Source of the DNA: Aselliscus stoliczkanus
Lineage: Eukaryota; Chordata; Mammalia; Chiroptera; Hipposideridae
Direction: 5' to 3'
Assembly: GCA_033961575.1 (NCBI GenBank)
Contig: CM066732.1
Location: 55,870,001-55,934,000, forward strand
Length of the DNA stretch: 64,000 nt
This document shows, one piece after another, positions 20,101 to 30,860 of this stretch. Position numbers and translations under genes: made by a program. The notes under the pieces are model-generated. The model saw only the letters and a list, made by a program, of their open reading frames with translations, did no database searches and was not told the DNA's origin. Position 1 is the stretch's first letter. The number at the start of each line of letters is the position of its first letter.

Positions 20101-20605
20101 GAAAGAGCCAAGATTTATGGCTCAGAAGCATCTCCACTGACCAGCGTGTACCTGGTCCCTTGGCTCCCTCCACCCGAATGGCTCTCTCCAACAGTTACAA
20201 TGATAAACTGTCTCTCCCACTGTTTTACAAGTGCATTAGCTTCATTTAATGAGATCTCGGAGTAATTTAACAGATGTATATAGGACGTAAGACCAGGAAA
20301 ACTCTTGCTACTCGGGTACTTTTGCCAAGGTAGTCTAGGACAGCTAATCTTAGGTGTAGCTCTTTATTCTTTGAAAAAGTATTATTCAAATTTTCAGAGG
20401 CTTTTAAAAATGATTTTAATAGAAATATTATATTATAATCAACGAGGAGAGAGCCACTTCCACATCGGCTTGCATTCAGCCCATCGAAAGCCAGGATAAA
20501 TGGGCTTTCTGAAATCACAGGGACTCACTTACACATTGAATTGTCAGAAAGAATGTCGCTGTCAGAAATTAATAAATTTGTAAAAAGTCTTCCACTCGTC
20601 CGCCT
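20100..20605. promoter_or_regulatory. Candidate conserved non-coding element (strong)
   Basis: About 500 bp of AT-rich sequence with no recognisable repeat or exon lies in a GC-rich neighbourhood. Features include gcttcatttaatgagatctc (near 20240), ggcttttaaaaatgatttta (near 20399) and cagaaattaataaatttg (near 20563). Small chance frames (minus 20267-20518; plus 20305-20499) are not convincing. It is among the better candidates for a deeply conserved element. Confidence 0.45.
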
Positions 20606-20815
20606 CCCAGGAGCAGTGAGGAGATCTCTGGGTGTGAGGGAGGGGAGAGGAAGCCTCTTTCTGAGAGGAGGTGGGGCTCATGTTTCTCCCCAGGGTCACG
20701 CCCCCCCAGGGGACAGGCCGGCTGCTGCCCCTGCCACCCTGCGGCCTGGCGTCTTGGCCGGGACCCCCATTCCTGGGCGCTGCTTCCCTCCGCCCTGACA
20801 TTCCTCATCACTGAC
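20606..20815. other. GC-rich unique sequence
   Basis: A short GC-rich spacer between two AT-rich islands, with overlapping chance frames on both strands. Confidence 0.35.
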
Positions 20816-20965
20816 TACTCCGGTCGCTGTAATGGAGAAGTGACAATGGAATTCACTTTTTAAAGATTGCTTTAATAAACCGCCAATTAATAAGTGAGAA
20901 GAGGAAGCCATGGGAAATTACCTGCTTGTGCTCACAATAAAATTAAAGGGAGAAGGGGCTCTTTT
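20815..20965. promoter_or_regulatory. Candidate conserved non-coding island
   Basis: The island includes agattgctttaataaaccgc (near 20864) and caattaataagtgagaag (near 20883). It is AT-rich and non-repetitive. Confidence 0.38.
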
Positions 20966-22375
20966 CCCCTCATTTCTGTGAAAGCACAGGGACGGCCCTG
21001 TCACATGTGAGGCTGAGACAAATTCACGGCGCCACATGCTCGTCTACGATGCAGCTTATGCAGGTTTAAGGGGAGTAGCATCCCAGGGTTGCTCAATGAG
21101 CGCAATAAAATATATTGAAGAAACAAACCAGAACACCAAACAAGGCAACTAAAATGCCCCTCCCTCCCGTGGTGACACCAGCTCTCATTGCGTTTGTGAC
21201 TTGTGTTCTTTAAAAAAAAAAAAAAAAGTTCTTATTAAACTGGTTACTTTTTGTTGAAACACTTATTTCTCTTTTAAATTCTTTAAATTGTTGGTAACAG
21301 CCTCCAACGGCTATTTACAGCTCTGTAGAGAGTGTGCCGTGGCCCTTCACTCGGACTCTTTGCTGTGGGGTCACCTTTGAAGGCACAAAAGTGGCAGCAG
21401 GCAGGTGAGGAGCAAAGCACTGCTGCAGTGTGTCAGCTCAAGGGAAGCCCTTAAGGGCACGCCACAAAATATGCAATGTTTCTATCGTGCTAATGGGTCC
21501 TTATGAATAATTTAGGGAACCAATGCGGTCTTCCTAAAATAGAACCTTCACGGTGAACATGAAAACCCAGTCAAATGAAAGGTCATGAAATTAGCGGTGA
21601 CCACACAAAATCGCAACCAGAAATCACGCCACACCAGCTCACTCCGGGGCTGAGCGGCTCAGCAAGGAAGAGGGCGAAATGGGGGCCAATGAGGGGCGCG
21701 GCTCGGCAGCCAGCCAGGAACAAATCCGTCAGATAGAATTTCATTTCTTGCGAGTCAGACACCAACTTGTGTCTGTTTAATGAGGTTGGCACCAAAAGAT
21801 GTATAGAGGACGTCAGGCGCCCAGTTCCGATGCCGAGTGGGGGGCAGATAGCATCTGACGCTGACCACTCACTCGGTCTTCCAGCCGCTTCTCTGTCTGG
21901 TGGCTCTTCGGGAAATAATGAATGAGAGGGCAGGAGGAACACGGAGCCAGATAATGAAAAACACGCACACAAAAAGAAAAATTAGGACATCGGCGAGAAA
22001 AGGAGAGCCGGATTTACTGACCTCACAACTGCACAATCAAGAGAAAGCTACCACGGGAGAAACTTTCCCTGAGCTGCATGATCTTAAATAAGAAGGAGCC
22101 CTGGGAAATTTACAGCACTTTTAAGATATGCAAATTGAATGCAAGGTATAGACATAAGGGTAATTAATTGTAAATCTAAGAATACTGTTTCTTTGTCAGG
22201 CTGTCTCCATGTTGGGGAATACATTCTAATGTGCCTCAACTTGGGATATTTTTTAAAGACTGGCCTAATTATAAGATGTGCAGAATCTCAAAATACTAGT
22301 TATTCTTATCATTTAATTTAGCTGCCGTAACATTTAATAACAGAATTTACTGATTGCACAAAAATATTCTAACTT
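20966..22375. other. AT-balanced unique sequence, possibly conserved in part
   Basis: No exon is recognised. It contains an A-run near 21210-21226 and several islands with enhancer-like composition, for example 21460-21600 (gctaatgggtccttatgaat) and 22090-22340 (tagacataagggtaattaat). Frames at 21583-21972 minus and 21900-22091 plus show no domain. Confidence 0.35.
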
Positions 22376-23404
22376 TCAAGGTTAAAGCAGTGTCCGCAGG
22401 TCCAGGTGTGTGAGATGCACCGGTCGGAGGAACTGCCCAGAGTCTGGGGGAACCGAGGGTCGGCCACAGGCCCTCATGGCCTTCCTGTCCCATCTGGGCG
22501 TGTTTCAGGCTCTCCCAGTGACTTCCTCGTGAAGCTGGGAAGAGCATCACTGATTTGCACACTTAACGTTTGCTCTCTCCTTCCACCTGCTTGTGGAAAC
22601 CTCTCACACATTTGTGAAAGTGGCGGCAGATTCGTACGTAACGGATTCTTAAATTCTTAGAAACTCCTGGAGTGAAGACAGGAAGGGAGTGTCGGTATCG
22701 GTCTCTGGCACGGGGCAGCTCCCCCAGGGGCATGTGGAGAGAGCTGGGGGCCGGCAGGGGCTTGGGGTGTCAGGGACAGCAGCCTGCTCCTCGGTCCACC
22801 CCCAAGTGTCCAGCTCAAAAAGCGACCACTGAAGGGATGGATGCCGGACGCCTCTTCCTCCGACCGAAAACCAATGACCTCTTCAAGACCCTATCTCATG
22901 TTCCTCAGAAAACCTGTCACAAGGGCAGACAAGGCCACTGAAGAAGGCCTGGGGGTGGGGACGTGGGGCGGGCCTGCGCCGGGCAAAGGGAAGGTTCTCT
23001 TTGTGGTGTCAGCTCTCCCTGCATCACAATGCCCCTCCCGCCCGTGGCCTGAGGGTTCAGCCTCTGGAGGCCCTGACCAGAGTCCCCTCCTCGGACCCAC
23101 ATCCAGTCCCAGGACACCAAACATGCGCTCGGTGCTGGAGGCTCCAACATGGACGTCTCCGGCCCAGGCCTGCCCGTCACGAACAGCGGACAGTGTCCCT
23201 GTCTGCCCTTGACACCCCGTGGGCATTCCTCAGGCACTGTGTCCCCGAAGGAGCCCCCCCTGAGGTCACTCTGAGGCTTGCGTCACCCACCACTCCGATA
23301 TCTGTCAGTTCTCTGCCCACCCTGCCTGATGGAGGCTCATATCCCCTGACTTACTTCAGAGATCTGTGCACAGCTGGCATATGTGACAAGGGACTTGATT
23401 CCAT
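22376..23404. other. GC-rich unique sequence
   Basis: Overlapping frames on both strands (for example plus 22841-23212, minus 22891-23226, plus 23001-23708) reflect low stop density. No domain, repeat or exon signature is seen. Confidence 0.35.
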
Positions 23405-24215
23405 AATAGGTAAAGAATTTCTACAAATCAATAGTAAAAGAAACCCAAACAACCCAAGGTACAAAATGAACAAAAACCTTGAATGTGTGCTTCACGAAAA
23501 AGAGACAGGAAGAGACGATACCCTCATGAGGAGACGCTCCACATCCCCGGTGGCCTGTGAAAGGCAAACCGGGGCGCAGCCGGACGGGACGCCACTGCCC
23601 ACCTGGCCTCAGGGCCACGACCGGAGACGCCGCGCCCGAATGGGGAGAATTGCCGCTCACCTCACTGGTCGGACCAGGCAGTGGGGCAACCAGCACGGAA
23701 GCTGCTAGGAAGTCACACAGTTTGACCCAGAAAATTCCGCTCCTAGCCATTTATCAAAAAAAAAAAAAAAACTGTTTACAAAAAGACTGCACACAAATGT
23801 TCATAACAGTATAACTCGTACAACAGCCAAAACCTGGAAACAGCCCAATGCCCGTCAACCGAGGGCTGGATAAACATGTCGTTTGATGCTGATACGCGAT
23901 ATGACTCAGAAACAAAACGGAAAAGCTGGCTGCAGGTATGTGCAGCCGCACGGGGGGCCCTGTGGTGCTGGCCCTGCACAGGGCACCGGGCTGCACGGCC
24001 CTTCCCCGAGGCCCAGAGGGCTCAGCTGTGCTGACAGGGCCCCGGGCGTGGGTCGGGCTGACTAGGGCAGGAGGGAGATTTCTGGGGACGCGGAAATGGT
24101 CTGTATCAAAGGCGGCTGGCTACACGAATGTGTACACTAGTTAAAACTCATCAAATTGTACACTTAAAATATGTGTGTTTATCTGTAAATCTGTTTTAAT
24201 AAAGTGGATTGTAAA
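23405..24215 (+). mobile_element. Old L1 (L1ME-like) ORF2 end and 3' UTR
   Basis: The copy begins with aagaatttctacaaatcaat, a hallmark of the late ORF2 region in ancient L1s. A decayed middle follows, then tgttcataacagtataactc (about 23799) and ggaaacagcccaatgcccgt (about 23837), and finally the 3' UTR with aattgtacacttaaaatatg (about 24153). Many CpG-decay differences and no frame indicate great age. An A-run at 23758-23771 interrupts it. Confidence 0.75.
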
Positions 24216-24336
24216 TGGAACAAAAGACAAACTACCAGCACCATATCCCTCCACATCGCAGGTTCCACTCAGCTGAGGAAGGGGTGTCGGGGCTGGTGGG
24301 GCCCAGAGTGCTAGGAGCTCAGCTAAATATCCGCTT

Positions 24337-24349
24337 AAGACCAGGCCTG
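24337..24349. repeat. 5' target-site duplication of a retroposed LTR-like RNA
   Basis: The 13-bp sequence aagaccaggcctg is repeated exactly at 24498-24510 on the other side of an A-tailed insert. Confidence 0.85.
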
Positions 24350-24497
24350 GCCGTTGGAGCTTCTGCTTTTGCTCGGCCCACTCCAAACTGCACTGGACTT
24401 CCTCGGAGCCACTGCTTTCTGCTCGGACCCGCTTCCGTTCCTTTGAAGTGTACTTTTTCTTTTAATAAACTGTTCTTTCACCACTTTAGAAAAAAAA
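24350..24497 (+). mobile_element. Retroposed LTR-like transcript with poly(A) and TSD
   Basis: About 148 bp lies between two exact 13-bp copies of aagaccaggcctg and ends in an A-run. Just upstream of the tail are cttttaataaactgttcttt and caccactttag, the kind of polyadenylation region seen in the R segment of class-I endogenous-retrovirus LTRs. It therefore looks like a polyadenylated transcript copied back by the L1 machinery, not a solo LTR (a solo LTR would have a 4-6-bp duplication and TG...CA ends). LTR origin is inference; the TSD and tail are seen directly. It has no coding content. Confidence 0.7.
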
Positions 24498-24510
24498 AAG
24501 ACCAGGCCTG

Positions 24511-24840
24511 CAGCTCCCTGACCGGCTGCTGCCGTCCTCGGGGCCCAGGAAAATCAGTCAGCAGAGCGGGCGGAGCCTGCCGGCGCCCTACCTCAGCGGC
24601 GGTGCCTCCGCTCTGAGGGGGAACGGGCTGGCACCTGTCACCCTGTCACCCTGACGCCCGGCTCGGAGCCTGGACATCGGAGTGCATCCCTAACAATGTG
24701 CCGTCACAATGAACCAAGTTCACTCACCGCCGCAGGGCCTGCGTTAGAAGCAGTGTAAGGACCAAGAAGCAATGTCCCTGCCAGACCATGAGAGCCGCAG
24801 GGCCACACAAGCGAGCAGGACCTGAGCGCACGCCCCGCTC
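24511..24840. other. GC-rich unique sequence
   Basis: No gene or repeat is recognised between the retroposed insert and the MIR that follows. Confidence 0.35.
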
Positions 24841-24844
24841 CACC

Positions 24845-25000
24845 CCTCCTTAGCCTCGTGACCTTGAGCAAGTTTCTCAGCCTCCCTGGGCTTCAGTTAC
24901 CTTGTGTCCATAATGGGCAGAGTCACGGTGCCGGCCTCTCAGGGCTGTTGCTGAAAGTAAGTGACGCACCTCGTGGAAGGGCCTGGAACCTCGTCAGTCC
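24845..25000 (+). mobile_element. MIR SINE
   Basis: The sequence tgaccttgagcaagtttctc (from about 24859), followed by cctgggcttcagttacct, ataatgggcagag and ctcagggctgttgctgaaag, follows the MIR core in order. It is an ancient pan-mammalian repeat without function of its own. Confidence 0.85.
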
Positions 25001-26113
25001 CACCAGCGAGCGCACACTCAGAGAGTGAGCGACTATTTCTCCTCCATGGAAAGGAGGGGCGGCGAGCAGGAGAGAGAGTGGTGGTGAGCAGGTGAGCTGT
25101 GGGGCGCAGAGACAGGTGCGGCCGCCGCCCTCGGTGGCCTGACGTTCCCTGGACGTGGTTATTGGAAGGGCTGTGGGGGGCACTCCGGGAAGACAGGTCT
25201 GAGCTGTCACTCACACAATTCACAGGGAAGAGCCACTAATCTTTTCAGGAGACAAGGGATTCACAGCTACTTAAGGCTAATATTTATGCACCGCCACACC
25301 TGGGGAGCGGGCCCAGCCTCCCTGCCACACCGCCAGGGTCTGCGGGGTCTTCAGCGGCCGCATTCCGTATTTTCAGGCCCTTGGAGGAGTCTCGCCCAGG
25401 ACCCCGCGTGGGTCCCGTGCTCGCAGTCGTGCAGCAGACAGCCCCACGCACACGTGACGGGAGCAGCAGCTTCTGCTGGGGGAAGGCCGAGCCCGTCCGC
25501 CGACCAGCCTGGCGTGAATGTCCCACAGGCCAAAGCCACGGTGTCACTGGGCAAAGTGTCATCTATTATTCAGAGTCAGAGCCTTCAGGGTGCACATAGC
25601 TGGAACCCGGGCCCAGGCAAGCTGGTCACTGTACAAGTCTGCACTTTCCAGGTGCTGAGAAGAGGCGTGTGGCTGCAGGCTGGGCATGAACCCCAAGACC
25701 CCGGGTCTGGCTGCCCCTGAGGACCGGTCCTGCCCGGCTGCGGCTGCAGCATCAGGTCCACTCTGCTGTGTGTTCATCTTCCAGTCTGCCCGCTGCCTCC
25801 AGGGCCCCCCAAGTCCCCTTCCTGCCTCTCTCCCTCCTTCCTGGTCCTCACCCCAAGGGGCCCGCTGGCTCATCCCATTGCCTCTTGATCTTTCATGAGC
25901 CGACCCTGGGCCTCAACCAATGTCCGCACCTTCTAATCCTGGGTCCTCGGGATGGAATCACTGGGAAAGTGCCAGTGGTGTTATCCTCAAAGACCTCTCC
26001 ACTGGGGGTGAGAACGGGGTGCGCAAAGGAGGAGGGGCTGGGCTGTGGCGGAACCAAGAGGGTTCTTCGAACGGAGACGCACACCTGCCATGTCTGCTGG
26101 AGACCGGGACTTC
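25001..26113. other. GC-rich unique sequence
   Basis: Frames on both strands (for example plus 25286-25720, plus 25768-26166, minus 25559-25873) are compositional. No exon or repeat is recognised. Confidence 0.35.
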
Positions 26114-26213
26114 TGACGTCACAGCAACCCCACGCATGCTGTGCTCATGCCAGCTCCTGGGAATGACGTCACAGCAACCCCACGCATGCTGTGCTCATGC
26201 CAGCTCCTGGGAA
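26114..26213. repeat. Exact 50-bp tandem duplication carrying a CRE
   Basis: Units 26114-26163 and 26164-26213 are identical over all 50 bases. Each starts with TGACGTCA, the palindromic consensus cAMP-response element bound by CREB/ATF proteins, followed by cagcaaccccacgcatgctg. Perfect identity indicates a very recent event. Confidence 0.95.
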
Positions 26214-27930
26214 GAGTGGTTTCTTTATGGCTTCCAGACGCTAGGAGGACAAGGAGGGCTGCCAACCTTTTCTAGAGCGGGGCAGAGATGCGCACACGAC
26301 TCCCCATGCCCAGTGCTCAATGGGTCTCTCCTCTTGCCACCTCCAGCCCTCCCTCGTCCTCTCCTGAGTGTCCGGTCACCTGGTAATCGGTCCGATGGTT
26401 TACACCAGAAACACCTGGGGGCCCAGGCCCTGCTCAAAGTCACCCTCACAGCACGTGCTGCATGGAAAGAAGGTCACAGTGGCTTTGCTAATGGGCCCCC
26501 AGGAGGAAGTGGGGAGGTGACACTGAGTGTCCCCAAGCCTAACTAGACATGAGGCTCACCAGCAGAGCTCCAAAGAAGACCCCCAGATGCTGGACCCACC
26601 TCAGACGCTCAGAGCCTGCCTGGGGTGCAGGCCAGCGGGGGCCAGGCTGGTGCCTCGCACGACTCCAGACCGGGACGCCCTTTCAAAGTTTCCTCCACTT
26701 GGCAAGGCTTTGCAGTCCTGAATCGATCAGTCACTGGATGTGGGCCACCATGGGAAGGGACGTGACCTTGGCTGAGCCACTCATCTGCAGCTGAGGCAAA
26801 CCCTGAAGGGAGTGACAGCTGAGGGCTGCCTGCCAACTGCCCCCCCACTGTCCACTGAGAGGACACGTGGGGACACATCGCAGATCCCAACACAGCCATC
26901 CTTTGCTGGCGTGGTCACCCTACTCCTTTGGCACAGGGCCTTACAGTTTGGATATCAGACTGTAGCAGGGTCTTTCCCAAACTCCTGTCACTTGTGCACC
27001 TTCCCCTTATCTTTGCCCAATCCATTGTACTATCAAGTAAAGAGTTTCCTTTAAATGTTTACATTTTACTGCCTTTCACTCAGCCTTATACTATCTGTCC
27101 ATGCACAAGTTTACTCTGTTCAGTAATTACCTGTGCAATATACGTAAAATTTTGTAAAAGCTGTTCCTCTGTGTCCCACCTGAAAGTCGGTTGGGTACAA
27201 CCTGGTAAATGTGTCCCACTGGGCAAGGGGGCCAGTGGGGAGCACTGTGCAGGCTCTCACAGGGGGACATGACGTAGTTAGAATGGCTTCTTCTCTGGTC
27301 GACCATCCAGACCCCAGTTGGGAAGGTGTACCCTAACCTGGGGACAGAGGAGGGGGCGCGGGGGCAGAGGGTGGACTCAGTGACCGATACAGCTGTGGAA
27401 TGGACACTTGTGCCTGGTGCCCAGCAGGGGACGTGGGGCCAGGGAGAGGAGGAACCCAAGAAGACACGAGGTTTTGAAACACAGATGCTAAATCCCTTGA
27501 AACTCAGGAACTCCCTCAGTTTCCACAGATGAACTGAAAAGCTGAACTTAACATGAAAAGAATTCTTAACCTGAAATTAACAGAAGCTCTGAGCCACTTC
27601 TTTGGGAAACAGAAGTTAACTAATAGGGTTATTTGCATATATAGGTTTAAAAATATCTGTGAGAAATTGGCTTTTGGGACACCACGTGTTTTTCACTCAT
27701 CAAAGACCCATTCAGGGACACACCACTCCAGGAAACCACTTGTGAAACGCATCAGGATACCACAGGTAAACGGGCTAAGAACAGGACAAAAAAGTTACAA
27801 AAGGTCAACTGACCAAGAAAGTGTGAAGCAATCCTGACTGACCAAGAAAAATAACGACAAATACAGCAACAACGTGTAACTACTTTCAACTGTCAAATGA
27901 GCAACTTCTACGCGTGTGCTGGTGCCTAGG
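26214..27930. other. Unique sequence, no gene recognised
   Basis: GC-rich to about 26.9 kb, then AT-rich at 26.94-27.17 kb and 27.48-27.9 kb. No exon is recognised. The AT-rich parts could be old repeats that I could not classify or conserved islands. A weak CTCF-like core, ccagcaggggacg, lies at 27421-27433. Confidence 0.35.
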
Positions 27931-28275
27931 CCTCACCGTGACCTTCCAGCCCTCCGGCCCTTAGGGACCCAGGAACGGCTGCTTTTCGGGCTCCTTGTGG
28001 GTGGGACCATGTGACTCATTTGGGCCAATGGTATGTGAGCCGGAAGGACATTTGTCACTTCTGGGCCAGGTCGATCAGCTGCCAGCGAGAAATGCCCAAA
28101 GTTCTCTTTCCACCTGCAACGGCGACTGAGCTGCATTTCCGGTGGTGACTGTCCACTCCGGTCAGTGAGGACACCTAAGCAGAGCCTGCTGACACGGGAC
28201 AGTTGTGGAGATGAGCAGGACGTAAATGTGGGTTGTCACCAGCCACTAAAACCTAGGGGTTGTTAGTAACCCCAC
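27930..28275 (+). mobile_element. Probable old LTR-type repeat
   Basis: Landmarks such as tttgggccaatggtatgtga (about 28019), ttgtcacttctgggccaggt (about 28051), and a terminal part like gccactaaaacctaggggtt (about 28243) resemble a mammalian LTR or MaLR-like repeat. The exact family is uncertain. Confidence 0.45.
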
Positions 28276-28344
28276 TGACGGATCCCATGACGATGCCCAG
28301 GGTCGGGAAGAGGAAGACACAACAGGGACGAAACACAAATTCCT

Positions 28345-29010
28345 CCAACCCACTTAGAAAATGGTTACCCCCTTTGACTCAGTAATTCGCTTACGGCAGT
28401 ATATCCAAACAAAAAGTAATAATATGAGAATGCGTCCCAGCCAGAGTGTGGGCTAGTGACCCAAAGCGTGTCATGTCAGACTGATGGCAGTTTGAGTTCC
28501 GGCACTGCACCTTGCCACCGTGTAAACCTGGGTGACTTACTTAACTGGCTAAACCTTAGTTTCTTGCTCTGTAAGGTGGGGGTTATATTTTCTTACCTCC
28601 AATGGTTACCTACGGTTACCTCAAGAATAAATTAGATACTATATGTGCAAACCTTAACAAGAGGCTAAGAATATAGTTAACAACCCCCACACACACACAA
28701 TGGCACTTTGTTAGTTACACTTGGAGAAAATTGGACACAACCCAATCAGCAACAAAAAGGGAACAGGAAAGGAGAGTAAACCCACAAAATGGGTATTATA
28801 CATTTGTGAAAAATGTTTATGTGACAACATTCATTTTAGAATAACAAGACAAAATTGATTACACAATGTAATCACAATTATGGAAAAGTAATGAGTAGAG
28901 AAAGCATGATAGGAAATATATCAAGAGTATGAGTTGTGTTTGAAAAGTGAAATTATTGGTGATTTACTTGTATGCTTTTTTTTTCCAAGTTTCCTAAAAT
29001 GAGACACGTG
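28345..29010 (+). mobile_element. Ancient L1 (L1M5/HAL1-like) 3' end, split by a MIR
   Basis: The left part (28345-28436: gactcagtaattcgcttacg, gtatatccaaacaaaaag) and the right part (about 28720-29010: aattggacacaacccaatca, aaatgtttatgtgacaac, tgatttacttgtatgctttt) follow the end of an old L1. A MIR lies between them at 28437-28690. Confidence 0.6.
28437..28690 (+). mobile_element. MIR SINE
   Basis: Segments in MIR order are gcagtttgagttccggca (about 28487), tgtaaacctgggtgacttac (about 28520), aaccttagtttcttgctctg (about 28552), aggtgggggttatattttct (about 28575) and ataaattagatactatatgt (about 28627). It splits the L1 fragment around it. Confidence 0.8.
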
Positions 29011-29837
29011 TGGACTTTGAAAGGCATCTCTGGCCTTGAACCTCAGCCCCCGACTCCTGAGCTCTGTGACACCGGAGAAGCTCAATAACCTGTCTGGACA
29101 GGGCTCCTTAGGTGGAAAATGAAGCCAGATGCCAATTTCACGCAGTGTTGTGAATAACAAACGAGAGGACCCTCACCCGGTGACAAGTGCAATGCTGGGA
29201 ACACTGTAACACCAGCAAATGTTATCTGTTTTCATTGCAGTTATCATTGTATATTCCTCCCGCAATGTGGGAAGAAGGGTATTCTAAAATCTAAGATAAA
29301 ACCTCTAGTAGCAGGAGATTGCCCTCTGTCAGGACGTTCACGGTCCTGGACAGACACAGGGCGATGGACCAGCAGGCCGGGCCATGGCACGAGGCACAGG
29401 TCGGTCCCGCGGGTTAAGAGAAAGACCTGACCCCAAAGCCGTCCCAAGAAAGGCACTTGGCTTGGAGTGCCACCTTCCCAGGTCAGAGCCCGCGGTCAGG
29501 GAACATGCAGAACCCGCTCCCTGACAGCTGCCCCTGCAGCTGTGGGCCGGCCCCCATGATGGAGAGGAATTACAGCCGTTTTCGAGAGACCGGCAGAAGG
29601 CATCCACGTCCCGGTGAGCTGTAACAGCTGCGGTAAAGTTCTTAGGAGACCTGAGGGTCTCCACAACTGCACACTCCCCGGCCACGGCAGCAGTGATTAT
29701 GATGGTGACAGCTGGGCAGCCCAGCGACATGACTAGAATAGGCTACATCCTGCTGATGAACAAGGCAGCCACCCCTCCTGGGCTGCCCATATTCAGCCCG
29801 CGTGAAAGAGGACCCCAGCAGACAGGCGGGGCAGCTG
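29010..29837. other. Unique sequence before the 20-bp minisatellite
   Basis: No exon or repeat is recognised. The minus-strand frame 29338-29730 and the plus frame starting at 29693 show no domain. Confidence 0.35.
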
Positions 29838-30276
29838 GGCCCCACCGGGCTTCACGGGGCCCCACCGGGCTTCACGGGGCCCCACTGGGCTTCACGGGGC
29901 CCCACTGGGCTTCACGGGGCCCCACCGGGTTTCATGGGACCCCACTGGGCTTCACGGGGCCCCACCGGGCTTCACGGGGCCCCACTGGGCTTCACAGGAC
30001 CCCACCGGGCTTCACGGGACCCCACGGGCTTCACGGGGCCCCACCGGGCTTCACGGGGCCCCACTGGGCTTCACAGGACCCCACCAGGCTTCACGGGGCC
30101 CCACTGGGCTTCACAGGACCCCACCGGGCTTCACGGGGCCCCACCGGGCTTCACGGGGCCCCACTGGGCTTCATGGGGCCCCACCTGGCTTCATGGGACC
30201 CCATTGGGCTTCACGGGGCCCCACCGGGCTTCACGGGGCCCCACCGGGCTTCACGGGGCCCCACTGGGCTTCATGG
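29838..30276. repeat. 20-bp minisatellite, about 22 units
   Basis: The consensus unit ggccccaccgggcttcacgg is repeated about 22 times with C/T and G/A variants; one unit at 30018-30036 is 19 bp. Twenty is not a multiple of three, so each plus-strand frame cycles through a 60-nt, 20-residue period ('GPHRASRGPTGLHGAPPGFT' type), and three plus-strand frames stay open over it. The minus strand meets TGA once per cycle and is closed. The plus-strand frames (29693-30355, 29802-30299, 30193-30678) are artefacts. Confidence 0.97.
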
Positions 30277-30540
30277 GACCTGGGCCAGACACACAGTAGG
30301 AGCCCTGACATGGCAACGAGACGTTGCAGAGCTCTCTGCTTCCGGGGTATGCTGAGTTCCAGGCCTGCCACCGTTCCAGGGACCTGCTCACTACTCCCCT
30401 GCTGTCTGAGGACAGCCCAGAATCACCGGTTCTCAGGCCAAGCTAGTCGATCACCTTTCCTCCCACAACTGTCCCTTAGACGCACTGTCACAAGTCTGCC
30501 CCCTACAGCTTCTTGTGGACAGGCTGGTCCTCCCGATTTG
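30277..30540. other. Unique sequence
   Basis: No gene or repeat is recognised. Long plus-strand frames here are tails of the minisatellite frames. Confidence 0.4.
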
Positions 30541-30860
30541 AAGTTCAATCATTCATTCAATCATTTGTTCAATAAAGTGAGTGCCTATGACAGCCACGCC
30601 CCACACAGGTACCCGCCGGCACAGACACGCCACCCAGGGCAATTAAAGGAGAAACCACAAGTGAAACCTTGGGGTTGAGGCCATGAGCAAAGTGCTATCA
30701 CATGTGGTAAGGAGAACCACCAAGTCCTAAGATATCAAGGAAGGCTTCCTGGAGGAAGCAGGAGTGGGCATCAAAGACTCAAGGATGAGTTGTCTGTGGA
30801 CAGTGGAGGAAGAATCAGAGATGAGCCTGAGAGAATTACGGGGGCTTTGCAGGAAACAAG
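30541..30860 (-). mobile_element. Ancient L2/MIR3-type repeat fragment
   Basis: The sequence caatcattcattcaatcatt followed by ttgttcaataaagtgagtgcc is the reverse strand of the well-known L2/MIR3 3' end. The stretch near 30740 (ggaaggcttcctggaggaag) also occurs in old mammalian repeats. The boundary on the right is unclear. Confidence 0.45.

Noticed and set aside
24350..24497. A solo LTR of an endogenous retrovirus
   Set aside because: The flanking duplication is 13 bp and a poly(A) run follows; a solo LTR would have a 4-6-bp duplication and TG...CA ends.
29693..30678. Collagen-like looking frames rich in GPxG on the plus strand
   Set aside because: They are translations of a 20-bp tandem repeat with a 60-nt cycle in all three plus frames; there is no collagen Gly-X-Y periodicity of three.
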